Below are positions 47,778 to 60,898 of a DNA stretch of 64,000 nt, in pieces. The position numbers and the translations under genes are program-made. Under the pieces are notes generated by a model, which did no database searches, was not told where the DNA came from, and saw nothing but the letters and a program-made list of their open reading frames with translations. The stretch's first letter is position 1, and each line of letters starts with the position of its first letter. The DNA is from Allium sativum (lineage: Eukaryota; Streptophyta; Magnoliopsida; Asparagales; Amaryllidaceae). The stretch spans positions 497,452,453 through 497,516,452 of the forward strand of contig CM060923.1 in NCBI GenBank assembly GCA_030737875.1. Direction: 5' to 3'.

Positions 47778-48271
47778 TGTAACACCCCACATCTGTTAAG
47801 GTCACTTACAAAGGGAATGCCTTAACTTCAATGGAGTATTATGGGTACTGGAACAGAAATATTACAAGACAGACATATATAAAACAGCGGAAAATAAAGT
47901 GGAAGTACTTCAAATCAGTTATTAAATATAAATATTTACAAGAAAAGCCCATCAACTTCCAATACCCAATTTCATAGTTAAAATATCTGTCTTGCTCAAA
48001 AACAAAGAAGCATAAAACAAACTGCAGTATTCCCCAATAAAGCAAAGCAAGCCATAGCCAAGAGAAATCCAAGCCATACATAAAAGAGCCTTGGAGCTTG
48101 GTAAGATCCGAACTAAGCTGTATTCCCACACTTTGAACCTTGGGGGGGGAACGGAAGAAAAAGAGGCGAAACAAAACGGGTCAGTCATAAAGACTGAGTA
48201 AGTCCTAGTGACTTTCAGCATAAAAATAGGTAAAGATAACATGGCATGAATAAACTGAAAGTAAACATAAG

Positions 48272-48353
48272 CATGATAACAAGGTAGGCAAGATAAACTA
48301 AGATATCAAGATAAACTATGATAACAAGATAAACTAAGGTAACAAGATAAACT
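48272..48353. repeat. Tandem repeat, about 18-19 bp (aagataaacta)
   Basis: Four copies of aagataaactawgrtaac. Present also in the right LTR near 54887-54968. Confidence 0.8.
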
Positions 48354-49079
48354 TCGGGCACGATGAAACAAGTATAACATCCCATAATTCCTATCAAGTA
48401 TCCCACCGCATGGTTTCTATCAAGAGTAACATCGCAAGGTTTCTAAGATTTACCATTAAAACGATATCTATTTGCTCTGCACCACCTAACTAGCATCCTC
48501 ATAAGTGTCTTACATGGAATGATCTGTACTCCTACTAGTATCCCAACTAGTGTCCTATGTAACAAGGATCTGTACCCCCTACTAGTGTCCCAACTAGTAG
48601 CCCGTGTTATATAATAATTACAACGTGATCCCAATCCCCGCAATTATGGTAGCCTTTAGGTGTACATCGATTTTCAGGATTCCACCTCGATCACCCCAAT
48701 GGCCATGTATATATTCGATGCACCCTTACTACCTTATCGATCGGCTCCCTACTTGACCTAGTTCTCGTTTGTGTCATGCGGCCCCCTACTTGTAGATACC
48801 TGTGCTGGTCCCACCATGGGGTGTATCAAGTCCCATGGTGGCAACCCTGACATAACCAAGATGCACAGCTTTATACCTACTGATCCCCAGTGGCTAAATT
48901 TTCTGCGCCGAAGTCTGTGCTCGCCCGCACTCCGTTAGAACCTGCACTGCTGCACCAACCGCCGCTAATTTGACCTCTTATAATCAGCCCAGTAATCGTG
49001 CCCCACCCTGCCTAGCTCAGGGTTCGTTGATACCTAATGTGGGTTACTGCTGAAATGGGTCCCCGTTACTAGGTTTTTC

Positions 49080-49790
49080 AAATGGTTAAGTCCATGTGCC
49101 TATATTCTCTGATATTACCCACCAACCCTGATGTGTACTTAACCCCGTTACTGATTCAAGCATGTGTATTTAATGGTTAAGTGTATGTAGGCCTATATTT
49201 ATTAATATTACCCACTAAGCCGATATGTACTTAACCCTCCTACTCGTTATGTTACCATGGTTAAGTGTTTACCTTAGTTAACTTAACCTTTCTCGCCTAT
49301 TATATTTGATTGGTTAAGTGTGGTTTATTAACTTAACCCCGTTCGTCTATCTGGTTACATTGGTTAAGGATTTTCTTGTTAACTTAACCCCGTGTGTTAC
49401 TTAACCCTACCACGCATCACATCAGATTGGTTAAGTGCATGTTAACTTAACCCCATCCACTAGTCATATTATAATGGTTAAGTGTTATCAACTTATTCAA
49501 GTTAACTTAGCCCACCCGCTTGTCCTGTTATGTTGGTTAAGTGTTACTACTTAACCGCAACCACTTGTCTAATTAACCCATTGTATTAGTTAAGGGTTCT
49601 CATTAACTTAACCTCACTCTCTAGTCCAGTTTAATCATGTTATAATAGTTAAACATTTGCTTAACCTTACCTACTCCCGTAGTCAACATATTAAATTGGT
49701 TAAGTGTCCAGATTATCCTAACCTACACGCCAATTTAGTTAACATGTTGAAATTGGTTAAGTGTTCTAGTTAACTTTACCAACCCTAGCT
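49080..49790. repeat. GGTTAAGT/ACTTAACC stem-loop array, left LTR
   Basis: About eleven units of roughly 60 bp. Each has ggttaagtg, a short variable spacer, and (tta)acttaaccc, so nearly every unit can fold on itself. Spacers differ in sequence and length from unit to unit. Clear units start near 49264, 49312, 49361, 49429, 49474 and 49533. Confidence 0.8.
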
Positions 49791-50399
49791 CAGCTCTAGT
49801 TGTCTTATTAGGGCACCAACCTCTCACATTAGACATATATTGTTGTGGCTGCCGGTGTACCGGACGGGTCCGGGCAGTCTTACGCCACAACTCAGTCTAA
49901 CCTCGGGTCTTTATTGGGCCTAATGCTTAGCCTCCCACATTGGATAGGTATTGCTGTGATTACTGGACAGCCGGGCGGGTCCGGGCAGGTTTACATCACA
50001 ACTCAATCCAACCTCGTGCTAAGCATATTCGTATTTTCCAATTTACATTAATTATGTAAATTATTCAAATTCAAATTACTGCCCAATTTGTTTCCAATCA
50101 ATCTCATTAATTTAGGTATATAATTAATACCATTTTATGCCATAAATCACTTATGTGATTAATGACTAATTTATGGCAAGTTTCCTAAAAATTACCAATT
50201 ATCTTTATGTCCATAATTTACATTAATCAACATTTACTATTATGGCCCGCCTTCCCTTTAAATCATGTTTATAATTTTTGGTATGTAAATCATACCAAAC
50301 TAAATGTCACTAACCATGATTATGCTTAACACGACAATTACATGTTAATTAACATACGCCCACATTCCAAATTACATGCCCATTAATATATGTACCCAA

Positions 50400-50760
50400 T
50401 TCTAGTTTGTTTACATAAGTCTAATTCTTGCTTGTTTACATGTATGCCAAGTTTATGCCAATTTACACATATCAAGTTCTAGCCAAATTACACATATATC
50501 AAGATCCATGCCAAATTTCATATGCCAATTTATATTTGCCTAATCCTAGACAATTTACATATATACTAAGTTTCATGCCTTTTTACATATGTCAAGATTT
50601 AGAGTTTACATGTTTACAAAGCTATGCCCAATTTACATAGGTCAAATTTTTGCCAAGTTATACATATCAATATTCTTGCCATATTTTTCATAGGTCAAGT
50701 TTCATACCAAACTACATGTATTCCATGTTTACCCCAATTTACCCAAGCTAGCGAACTTTA
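50400..50760. repeat. Degenerate tandem repeats (ccaatttacatatgtcaag)
   Basis: About ten imperfect copies of a 25-35 bp unit. Counterpart in the right LTR at about 57025-57365. Confidence 0.65.
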
Positions 50761-51623
50761 ATTATAACGATAATACCCAGATTCCAATTTCATGTTAATG
50801 GCAATAATACCCAAATATCCAGTTTTCATATTATGCCTTCGATTCTATCAAACACATATATCCAACAAGACAATATCCCAATATTTCCCCCGTATTCAAT
50901 CGCACGCAAATCGCAGTTTAGGCCTAGGTCCGAAATTGACCTAGGTTCATCAAAAGAAAATAAATAGGGGAAAGGTAGAATTTTGCATCAAAACAAGATC
51001 GGAGAGAAAAACATCATCACAGGCATATTAAGATTACAACTGGATAATAATATCAACATTAATCAAGAAAATTGATTTACAACAGGCTGAATAGATCATT
51101 AACTTAACATGAGAGTAAAGATAGAAAAGTCCAAAGATCAAGATTCAAGAAGAAACAGAAATAGATCTGAATCGATACACATACTTAAATCCAAATCCAC
51201 TTTATTTCATGGCCACATTATAATTAAATATTTAAACCTAAAAATAACTAGAACTTGCAGAGAACGGCTAACGAATTAGGGAGTGAATTTGTCGTAGAAA
51301 GTTGCAGTGTCATTGATCTATCCTCTTGAATTTGTTGTAGAAGCATTGATCTTTGATTGGATTTGGGTTTGAACGCTTAAGCTTTAATTTGGAGACGGCG
51401 GCCATGACTCAAGAGAGATTCCAACAGCATAACGGTGTAAGAATGATTTGTTGAGAGTTAGGCTAGGTCTAGGTGTTATTTTATAGATGAATAGGGTGAT
51501 TTAGAGCCTTCAGATCAGTCCAGAAGTCATCTGAATCGCACAGCTCGAATACACATCATCTAGCCACTCAAAAGAAGACACGTCACCTCAGAACACTCCA
51601 GAATTCGGTGCTGGATTTGTACG

Positions 51624-51684
51624 GGCGCACTTGGCAGGTGCGCCAGTGTATTTTTGTACTGGCGCACTTCACAAGTGCGCCAGT
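51624..51684. other. Two GC-rich hairpins near the family B LTR start
   Basis: A perfect hairpin: ACTGGCGCACTT (51658-51669), loop CAC, AAGTGCGCCAGT (51673-51684). Just before it GGCGCAC / GTGCGCC (51624-51644) forms another. They lie about 335 bp from the LTR start in its own sense, in the U3-like part ahead of the likely TATA box. Confidence 0.75.
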
Positions 51685-53446
51685 GTATTCTGGACTGTTT
51701 TCGGTTTTTCTGCCTAACTTCGTTCATCCATATCTTCTTCATACGGTATCCGATTTTCGAAAACTTGGACTCTATTTCGCATATTTTTCCGAGACAAACG
51801 CAATGGTGATGTCCATTTTACCTAATTCCTGATTCTTGAATTAGTTATCCTTATTTTACTATCTCTTCCGTTACATACGCCGTTATCGAACTAATTTTTC
51901 TTCTCTTCCATGTGTTAATTAATTATCCTTATGCATCACCATTATTTACCTATCATAAGCATATTTTCATATATTTTATTTCATTTTTAATTATATTAAA
52001 AAAAATACGGGGTGTTACATTCTCCCCTCCTTAAAGGATTTCGTCCCCGAAATCTTCAAGTTAAGAAGAATGTGTCCTACCATCCATCATCCATCTACTC
52101 AATCATCAATCACAGGCATTCATTGTCCTTAAGAGATTTCTAATGTTGTATGAACATATGCAAGAAGTGTGTGTATATGTTCCTTGTCTAATGCAAATGA
52201 TCGGGCCTGATTGATCTTCTAAATGCGAAATACGTTTAGTGCCATGAGTCCAACATGTATGCAAATAGTCCTAGTCACATAAAGACTATATGTGTGCACA
52301 AACATCCATCCATATGCAACATCCACATGATAACACATTCAGTTTCATCCACAAACAAGTGTAAACACTCGTGCATATGCAATATGAAAGGTGATTGAGC
52401 CGATCTAGTGCCTAATGTGTGTAAATTCATCCATGAGCAACCACTAGCAACCACTTGCAGCCACTTGCAACCATCAATCATAACATGTCTCAAACACATG
52501 TTTACACCCAATTTTTCCTATCTAAAGGTATAGTCGAATGATAGAAGCAAGTAAAAACTTTGTGCCCATTAGGCAATGTCAAAACTGGAAATCTATGCCA
52601 CATATATATCGATTAGGAGAAGAACTCTCTAAGCATCAGCCCCGAAGACCGAAATCAACATCAGACTGACACCCAAAGAATTACTCAACCCAACCACTAT
52701 ATATGATTCTAGGAAACTAAGCATGATGGACTCCTTTTAGGTCACAAGGGAATCCCTTCCTAAGACCAACCCGTATCCTATAAAACCCAAAAATTTTAGT
52801 CAAACCAACGAACACCCTCAAGCCTCAACATGTGTTACTAACAGATGAGTCATACTCCCTATGGGGTTTGCAACAGAAATTAGATTGAGGATAGGACCGA
52901 GAGGATATACACAAAAGATAGCATGTGAGTAAGCTCTATAGGAAAAGAGAGATCATGGATATACTCTTAAAAAGAGATATGATGCGCGAATCTAGTCTTC
53001 AATCTTCTAAGTCGCATTTCCTTGAGCTTAACTTCATTGTGCTTTGACCGTTTTTAACTACACAATTTCATAGCTTCTTAATTCTTGTTTCCAAAATATG
53101 GGTTGGAATCCATTTCACTTTTGCCTCTCGTTCCACTTTCACTTATTCTCCTCCTAGTATACTCGGCTCAAACATAACTGCGTACTCATGGTTTCATGCA
53201 AGCTCTCCAAAATTCACTAGTGAATCTTGGATCTCGTCCACTTACTATCAGGTATTCCACGTAGAAGAACTATCTCTTGGAAATAAATGCCAACCATGTT
53301 GCCAAATGTACTTACTAAGGTGATTCTCTACAACTCATGCATAAGCGAAATGACCCATCCGCCTTAGTGGCGAACACTACTCGATCGGATTACAAATTAC
53401 CAGTAAATGTGTCAAGAGATTCTAGGAAACAAATCATGATAGAACC

Positions 53447-53950
53447 CTAAAGGTTACCTACGACTTCGAGGGTATTACCGAAGCAAGTCAAGAGTCTAAC
53501 TACCCTCTTTTCAAAACCGAGAAGGTCACCCTTACAGGATAGCCACTCCATCGCTAGAATCAACCCATAGCCCAAAACATAAACATTACTTCTAGACTCA
53601 ACACTTACCATAGACTTTCTCAAATCCAAACAAGTCATGAATAAATGAGCCAATTTCCCCAACAGTATTTGAGAAAAGAAGAAAAAAATGGGATCCTCTA
53701 CCATGATAGTACTAAGGTGTAGAGACTCAACTTTCGAAGCAGAATTAAAAGGATGCGATGTACAAAAACAAAGTTCTAGTGGGATGATAGAAAAGAAAAG
53801 CTAAACCTTTAACAGAAATGTTATCACCCTCTTAGGTACGCTAGTGGTGAGAGCATTCAATTGCCCTCTCGACGATCTTGTCCCTTGCCCTTGTCCTATA
53901 ATACTTAACTGCATGTCCCTTCTCACTAAAGATACTCTCTCTTGTCATGG
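53447..53950 (-). pseudogene. Decayed gag zinc knuckle and retropepsin fragment
   Basis: Minus strand, in gag-then-protease order. Near 53890-53945, EKGHAVKYYRTR resembles the CCHC knuckle of plant Ty3/gypsy gag (GxxGHxxxxC) with the last Cys changed to Tyr. At 53447-53704 the stretch YGLILAMEWLSCKGDLLGFE with following KRVV resembles the C-terminal part of the retroviral-type aspartic protease (family pattern xxILGMDWL). The DSGA active-site motif was not seen. Similarity is short, so the call is tentative. Confidence 0.45.
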
Positions 53951-54376
53951 GTTTTACTATTCTTTCACTTAGGCCCCTTTCCTTTCACCTTTTTCCTCCT
54001 TCGTGGATTAAGCTATAACAACTAGTTCCTTGTTCTTACTGTCCTTGTATAGTTTGTTGACAAGTCTTTCGAAGCTACCTCCAACGCACGACACTCTACC
54101 CAACTTGAAATAAGATTAGACGCAGATGGAACTACTACGGCTACAGATGGAGGTTGGGCACTCCTTTTCCCTCCGACATGTGTCGGATGCCTACGAAACT
54201 ATGGTGAAAAAAGAGAAAAGAGGTTTCAAGAGAGAATCAAAAGATAGTGCATATGGCTTTGGGGAATTTGCCTTTTAATTAAAACAAAATTTTCTTGAAA
54301 ATTTGCTTCTTTGTAAATGTTTTGAAAATAATTTCATAAGGTTTTTGAAAACTTTTTCCCAGTCAGGTAACCTTGT

Positions 54377-54388
54377 GCTCTGATACCA
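54377..54388 (-). other. Primer binding site (tRNA-iMet), family B
   Basis: The minus strand reads TGGTATCAGAGC, two bases inside the right LTR. Confidence 0.9.
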
Positions 54389-55689
54389 AATGTAACACCC
54401 CACATCTGTTAAGGTCACTCACAAAGGGAATGCCTTAACTTCAATGGAGTATTATGGGTACCAGAACAGAAATATTACAAGACAGACATATATAAAACAG
54501 CGGAAAATAAAGTGGAAGTACTTCAAATCATTTATTAAATATAAATGTTTACAAGAAAAGCCCATCAACTTCCAATACCCAATTTCATAGTTAAAATATC
54601 TGTCTTGCTCAAAAACAAAGAAGTATAAAAACAAACTGCAGTATTCCCCAATAAAGCAAAGCAAGCCATAGCCAAGAGAAATCCAAGCCATACATGAAAG
54701 AGCCTTGGAGCTTGGTAAGATCCGAACTAAGCTGTATTCCCACCCTGTGAACCTTGGAGGGGGAAATGGAAGAAAAAGAGGCGAAACAAAACGGGTCAGT
54801 CATAAAGACTGAGTAAGTCCTAGTGACTTTCAGCATAAATATAGGTAAAGATAACATGGCATGAATAAACTGAAAGTAAACATAAGCATGATAACAATGT
54901 AGGCAAGATAAACTAAGATATCAAGATAAACTATGATAACAAGATAAACTAAGGTAACAAGATAAACTTCGGGCACGATGAAACAAGTATAACATCCCAT
55001 AATTCCTATCAAGTATCCCACCGCATGGTTTCTATCAAGAGTAACATCGCAAGGTTTTTAAGATTTACCATTAAAACGATATCTATTTGCTCTGCACCAC
55101 CTAACTAGCATCCTCATAAGTGTCTTACATGGAATGATCTGTACTCCTACTAGTATCCCAACTAGTGTCCTGTGTAACAAGGATCCGTACCCCCTACTAG
55201 TGTCCCAACTAGTAACCCGTGTTATATAATAATTACAACGTGATCCCAATCCCCGCAATTATGGTAGCCTTTAGGTGTACATCGATTTTGAGGATTCCAC
55301 CTCGATCACCCCAATGGCCATGTATATATTCGATGCACCCTTACTACCTTATCGATCGGCTCCCTACTTGACCTAGTTCTCGTTTGTGTCATGCGGCCCC
55401 CTACTTGTAGATACCTGTGCTGGTCCCACCATGGGGTGTATCAAGTCCCATGGTGGCAACCCTGACATAACCAAGATGCACAGCTTTATACCTACTGATG
55501 CCCAGTGGCTAAATTTTCTGTGCCGAAGTGTGTGCACGCCCGCACTCCGTTAGAACCTGCACTGCTGCACCAACCGCCGCTAATTTGACCTCTTATAATC
55601 AGCCCAGTAATCGTGCCCCACCCTGCCTAGCTCAGGGTTCCGTTGGTACCTAATGTGGGTTACTGCTGAAATGGGTCCCCGTTACTAGG

Positions 55690-56405
55690 TTTTTCTAATG
55701 GTTAAGTCTGTGGGCCTATATTCTCTGATATTACCCACCAACCCTGATGTGTACTTTACCCCGCTATTGATTCAAGCATGTGTATTTAATGGTTAAGTTT
55801 ATGTGGGCCTATATTTATTAGTATTACCCACCAACCCGATATGTACTTAACCCTCCTACTCGTTATGTTACCATGGTTAAGTGTTTACCTTAGTTAACTT
55901 AACCTTTCTCACTTATTATGTTTGATTGGTTAAGTGTGGTTTATTAACTTAACCCCGTTCGTCTATCTGGTTACATTGGTTAAGGATTTTCTTGTTAACT
56001 TAACCCCGTGTGTTACTTAACCCTACCACGCATCACATCAGATTGGTTAAGTGCATGTTAACTTAACCCCATCCACTAGTCATATTATAATGGTTAAGTG
56101 TTATCAACTTATTCAAGTTAACTTAGCCCACCCGCTTGTCCTGTTATGTTGGTTAAGTGTTACTACTTAACCGCAACCACTTGTCTAATTAACCCATTGT
56201 ATTAGTTAAGTGTTCTCATTAACTTAACCTCACTCTCTAGTCCAGTTTAATCATGTTATAACAGTTAAACATTTGCTTAACCTTACCTACTCCCGTAGTC
56301 CACATATTAAATTGGTTAAGTGTCCAGATTATCCTAACCCTACCCGCCAATTTAGTTAACATGTTGAAATTGGTTAAGTGTTCTAGTTAACTTAACCCTA
56401 CCAAC
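55690..56405. repeat. GGTTAAGT/ACTTAACC stem-loop array, right LTR
   Basis: Counterpart of 49080-49790. A few units differ by substitutions, and the last unit is a better inverted repeat here (ttaacttaaccc) than in the left copy. Confidence 0.8.
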
Positions 56406-58245
56406 CCTAGCTCAGCTCTAGTTGTCTTATTAGGGCACCAACCTCTCACATTAGACAGATATTGTTGTGGCTGCCGGTGTGCCGGTCGGGTCCGAGCAGT
56501 CTTACGCCACAACTCAGTCTAACCTCGGGTCTTTATTGGGCCTAATGCTTAGCCTCCCACATTGGATAGGTATTGCTGTGATTACTGGACAACTGGGCGG
56601 GTCCGGGCAGGTTTACATCACAACTCAAACCAACCTCGTGCTAAGCATATTCGTATTTTCCAATTTACATTAATTATGTAAATTATTCAAATTCAAATTA
56701 CTGCCCAATTTGTTTCCAATCAATCTCATTAATTTAGGTATATAATTAATACCATTTTATGCCATAAATCACTTATGTGATTAATGACTAATTTATGGCA
56801 AGTTTCCTGAAAATTACCAATTATCTATATGTCCATAATTTACATTAATCAACATTTACTATTATGGCCCACCTTCCCTTTAAATCATGTTTATAATTTT
56901 TGGTATGTAAATCATACCAAATTAAATGTCACTAACCATGATTATGCTAAACACGACAATTACATGTTAATTAGCATACGCCCACATTCCAAATTACATG
57001 CCCATTAATATATGTACCCAATTCTAGTTGGTTTACATATGTCTAATTCTTGCCTGTTTACATGTATGCCAAGTTTATGCCAATTTACACATATCAAGTT
57101 CTAGCCAAATTACACATATATCAAGATCCATGCCAAATTTCATATGCCAATTTATATATGCCTAATCCTAGACAATTTACATAAATACCAAGTTTCATGC
57201 CTTTTTACATATGTCAAGATTCAGAGTTTACATGTTTACAAAGCTATGCCCAATTTACATAGGTCAAATTTTTGCCAAGTTATACATATCAATATTCTTG
57301 CCATATTTTTCATAGGTCAAGTTTCATACCAAACTACATGTATTCCATGTTTACCCCAATTTAGCCAAGCTAGCGAACTTTAATTATAACGATAATACCC
57401 AGATTCCAATTTCATGTTAATGGCAATAATACCCAAATATCCAGTTTTCATATTATGCCTTCGATTCTATCAAACACATATATCCAACAAGACAATATCC
57501 CAACATTTCCCCCGTATTCAATCGCACGCAAATCGCAGTTTAGGCCTAGGTCCGAAATTGACCTAGGTTCATCAAAAGAAAATAAATAGGGGAAAGGTCG
57601 AATTTTGCATCAAAACAAGATCGGAGAGAAAAACATCATCACAGGCATATTAAGATTACAACTGGATAATAATATCAACATGAATCAAGAAAATTGATTT
57701 ACAACACGCTGAATAGATCATGAACTTAGCATGAGAGTAAAGATAGAAAAGTCCAAAGATCAAGATTCAAGAAGAAACAGAAATAGATCTGAATCGATAC
57801 ACATACTTAAATCCAAATCCACTTTATTTCATGGCCACATTATAATTAAATAATTAAACCTGAAAATAACTAGAACTTACAGAGAACGGCTAATGAATTA
57901 GGGAGTGAATTTGTCGTAGAAAGTTGCAGTGTCATTGATCTATCCTCTTGAATTTGTTGTAGAAGCATTGATCTTTGATTTGATTTGGGTTTGAACGCTT
58001 AAGCTTTAGTTTGGAGACGGCGGCCATGGCTCAAGAGAGATTCCAACAGCATAACGGTGTAAGAATGATTTGTTGTGAGTTAGGCTAGGTCTAGGTGTTA
58101 TTTTATAGATGAATAGTGTGATTTAGAGCCTTCAGATCAGTCCAGAAGTCATCAGAATCGCACAGCTCGAATACACATCATCTAGCCACTCAAAAGAAGA
58201 CATGTCACCTCAGAACACTCCAGAATTCGGTGCTGGATTTGTACG

Positions 58246-58306
58246 GGCGCACTTGGCAGGTGCGCCAGTGTATTTTTGTACTGGCGCACTTCACAAGTGC
58301 GCCAGT
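58246..58306. other. GC-rich double hairpin, right LTR
   Basis: GGCGCAC/GTGCGCC (58246-58266) and ACTGGCGCACTT/AAGTGCGCCAGT (58280-58306), unchanged from the left LTR. Confidence 0.75.
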
Positions 58307-58640
58307 GTATTCTGGACTGTTTTCGGTTTTTCTGCCTAACTTCGTTCGTCCATATCTTCTTCATACGATATCCAATTTTCGAAAACTTGGACTCTATTTC
58401 GCGTATTTTTCCGAGACAAACACAATAGTGATGTCAATTTTACCTAATTCCTGATTCTTGAATTAGTTATCCTTATTTTACTATCTTTTCCGTTACATAC
58501 GCCGTTATCGAACTAATTTTTCTTCTCTTCCATGTGTTAATTAATTCTCCTTATGCATCACCATTATTTACCTATCATAAGCATATTTTCATATATTTTA
58601 TTTCATTTTTATTTATATTAAAAAAATACGGGGTGTTACA

Positions 58641-58645
58641 CTATG
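58641..58645. other. Target site duplication of family B element, right
   Basis: ctatg. Confidence 0.92.
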
Positions 58646-59281
58646 CAAATCACTCACCTTAACCACAAATAAAATTTTCAGAGCTGAAAACTCGCTGATT
58701 TGGGTGAATAATGACGTCTAACAGCAGCTCTAATACTGATTTGGTGAAGCTCTTCTTTGATTTGGTGTTGATTAAGCCAAAACTTGATTAGGAAGTGATT
58801 AAAAGTTGATTTGGGTGTTGGAGGCCATTGCTAGTGTTCTAAGAATGAAAGTGGCGGCTGAAAGAAATGTTTTCTAACCCTAATCAGCCCCTATATATCT
58901 CTAATCCCGAAATCCCCTTTGGGCCTAGCTTCTAATCACCCGGTTAGGCCCAATTAAGTTGTTTTTCACCATTTGAAATTTGTTTCAGCCATATCTCCCA
59001 AACGGTGAGTCCGTTTGGCTAATGTGACCACTTTACGGAATCGTAAACCATCAAACGAATCTAATCGTAGTGGGTTCAGGTCAAAATTCCTTTCCAGTCA
59101 AAAGTTATTGCCAAAACAGTATCAGCTAGGGGCAAAACGGTCATATAAAAATTGGCAAAAATCATGAACATGGGAAATGACCACAATAGTCGTTTCCCAA
59201 AGCCACATGATCATACGACTTCGTTTGTGAAAGAAATAAATACTCTACGATCCCGCAATGCGTAGAATGCGGGTCGTTACA
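58646..59281. mobile_element. Solo LTR, right segment
   Basis: Resumes the LTR cut at 47777 and ends GGGTCGTTACA. It is followed by the tctaa duplication at 59282-59286. No reading frame of note. Confidence 0.8.
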
Positions 59282-59286
59282 TCTAA

Positions 59287-60898
59287 TATAACCAGCCGCC
59301 ACCCAACCAAATAAATGGCCGATATCGCTCCATCATTCTCTTCCGTTATCTTAAAATCTAAACAACATTTTCGAAAACAATTCACTGCAAAATCGAAGAC
59401 CTCTGTGTGTTCTACAAGTTGAACGAGCAAGATCATGTTTGGGTTCATGGATGGGTCGGATTTTGGGGTCAAAGGGGAGCCGATTGCATGAGTTTTTGGG
59501 GGGCATCAGACCACCGAGTTTGTCGTGGTGCTGGGAGGAGGTAGGTGGCGTGTAGGCGCACCTCGCGGTCTGTTCAGATCTGAGGCAGGTGGCCTCGATG
59601 TGCGTGCAAACTAGAGAGAGAGAAGGGAATCAAATAGGGTTTGCTGAACTGGAATTTGCGTGGAAGAAGAAGGAATAATGGGGTTGGATCTGAACTTGAA
59701 CAGCTGAGATTTTTCCAAGGGTAAAATAATAATTAATTTAATGAATATAAATTGTATAAATGAATAAACTGCGATATATTTGTGATACGAGGTCCGTTTT
59801 ACGAACCATCAGAAGCGTTGGAATCGTCTTTCCGCGATCTACAGCATGAAGCTGACTAGAGCTGAAACCGAACATGTTGGAAATTCAGACTAAAATCAAG
59901 GTGAGATTTCTCGATTTAAAATTAAAACTAAATTATATAGAAATGTATATGTTTATATTTATATGTATATTAATTGTTGATTGTGGTGATTTGCTGAATT
60001 ATGTTGTGGTAGGATAGAAATAAAATCTTCAACATGTGACATTAAAATATCGTTCTTGTTTGATCATGTTATATCAACATTAAAATATCATTTATGTTAG
60101 ATCATGTTAAATTAACATTAAAATATCATCTTTGTTAGAAAATATTATATTAATATAAAAAAAATTCATGTTATTGAAATTGTCACTTATGTTGAATTTG
60201 AATGGACATTATAAAATGTCATTTATGTTAATTATAAAATGTCATTTATGTTAATTATTAAATGTCATACGTGTTAATTTTAAATGTGACATTAGATTAA
60301 AATAGCATTTTGTTATAAAAGGTGATATTAGATTAAAATAACACTTTGTTATGAAACGTGACATTAGTATAAAATACATTTTTGGTTATAAAATATTGCA
60401 TTGAAATTAGAATACATTTTTGTTATAAAATGTTGTATGGGAATAAAATAACACTTTTGTTATAAATGTAGCATGAGAATAAAATTTGTCATTTTAAGTA
60501 AGAAATGTTAATAGGATTAAAAGGATAATTTTGTTAAGACATGTTTAATATGATTAAAAAGACATTTTTGTTAAGAAATGTTTCTTAGGATTAAAAATAT
60601 CAGTTTTTGTTAGGAATATGAAGTTAGAATAAAAATAACACTTTTATTAGAAATTTTGCATGGAATAAGAAGAAAAGAAAACAACATTTTTTAGAAATGT
60701 GTTTTGCAAATAAAAATAACATTTTTGATTAGAAATTTGTTATGTGAATAAAAAGAAACATTTTGTCAAAATATAGTTATTGAAATAAAAAGATTCATTT
60801 TTGTCAAACATGTTAGTTGAAACCAAATTATCATTTGTGTCAAAACATTCATTTTTGTCACTTTAATAGAATGTATTAAAAACATTCATTTTTGTCAA
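59287..60898 (+). mobile_element. Family A LTR fragment, plus strand, second segment
   Basis: Continues 44089-44697: GC-rich leader (about 59290-59700), leader end AAATCAAG|GTGAGA (donor 59901-59906), then an AT-rich stretch full of short palindromes of the aaatgtcattt and aaaaacattcattttt kind (60000-60898). It stops where an inverted family A piece begins. Confidence 0.65.
60000..60898. repeat. Diverged AT palindrome array
   Basis: Some twenty short units (ttaaaatgtcatttatgtt, aaaataacactttt, aaaaagacatttttgtt) 30-45 bp apart. The place in the LTR matches the TAAAAAT-NNN-ATTTTTA array of the other copies, though the arm sequence differs. Confidence 0.55.

Larger units (their letters stand above)
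47778..52019 (-). mobile_element. Family B element, left (3') LTR
   Basis: 4242 bp with 11-bp inverted ends (TGTAACACCCC ... GGGGTGTTACA). The complement of a purine tract (tctcccctccttaaagg, 52021-52037) follows, so the element is on the minus strand. On that strand a TATAAAATA box (complement near 51477-51488) precedes a leader. The LTR holds 19-bp tandem repeats (48272-48353), a stem-loop array (49080-49790), ccaatttacatatgtc-type repeats (50400-50760) and a GC-rich double hairpin (51624-51684). Confidence 0.92.
52020..54390 (-). mobile_element. Family B internal region
   Basis: 2371 bp between primer site (complement gctctgatacca, 54377-54388) and purine tract (52021-52037), with a tttcgggg acgaaa block (complement near 52039-52052). 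Only decayed gag and protease traces are seen; there is no reverse transcriptase, RNase H or integrase. The element is non-autonomous. Confidence 0.85.
54391..58640 (-). mobile_element. Family B element, right (5') LTR
   Basis: 4250 bp, near-identical to the left LTR, with the same repeats and hairpins in the same order. The few differences suggest a fairly recent insertion. Confidence 0.92.

Noticed and set aside
49080..49790. Regular repeats and spacers resembling a CRISPR array
   Set aside because: The repeats are degenerate, spacers are short and variable, the context is a plant LTR, and no cas genes are present.
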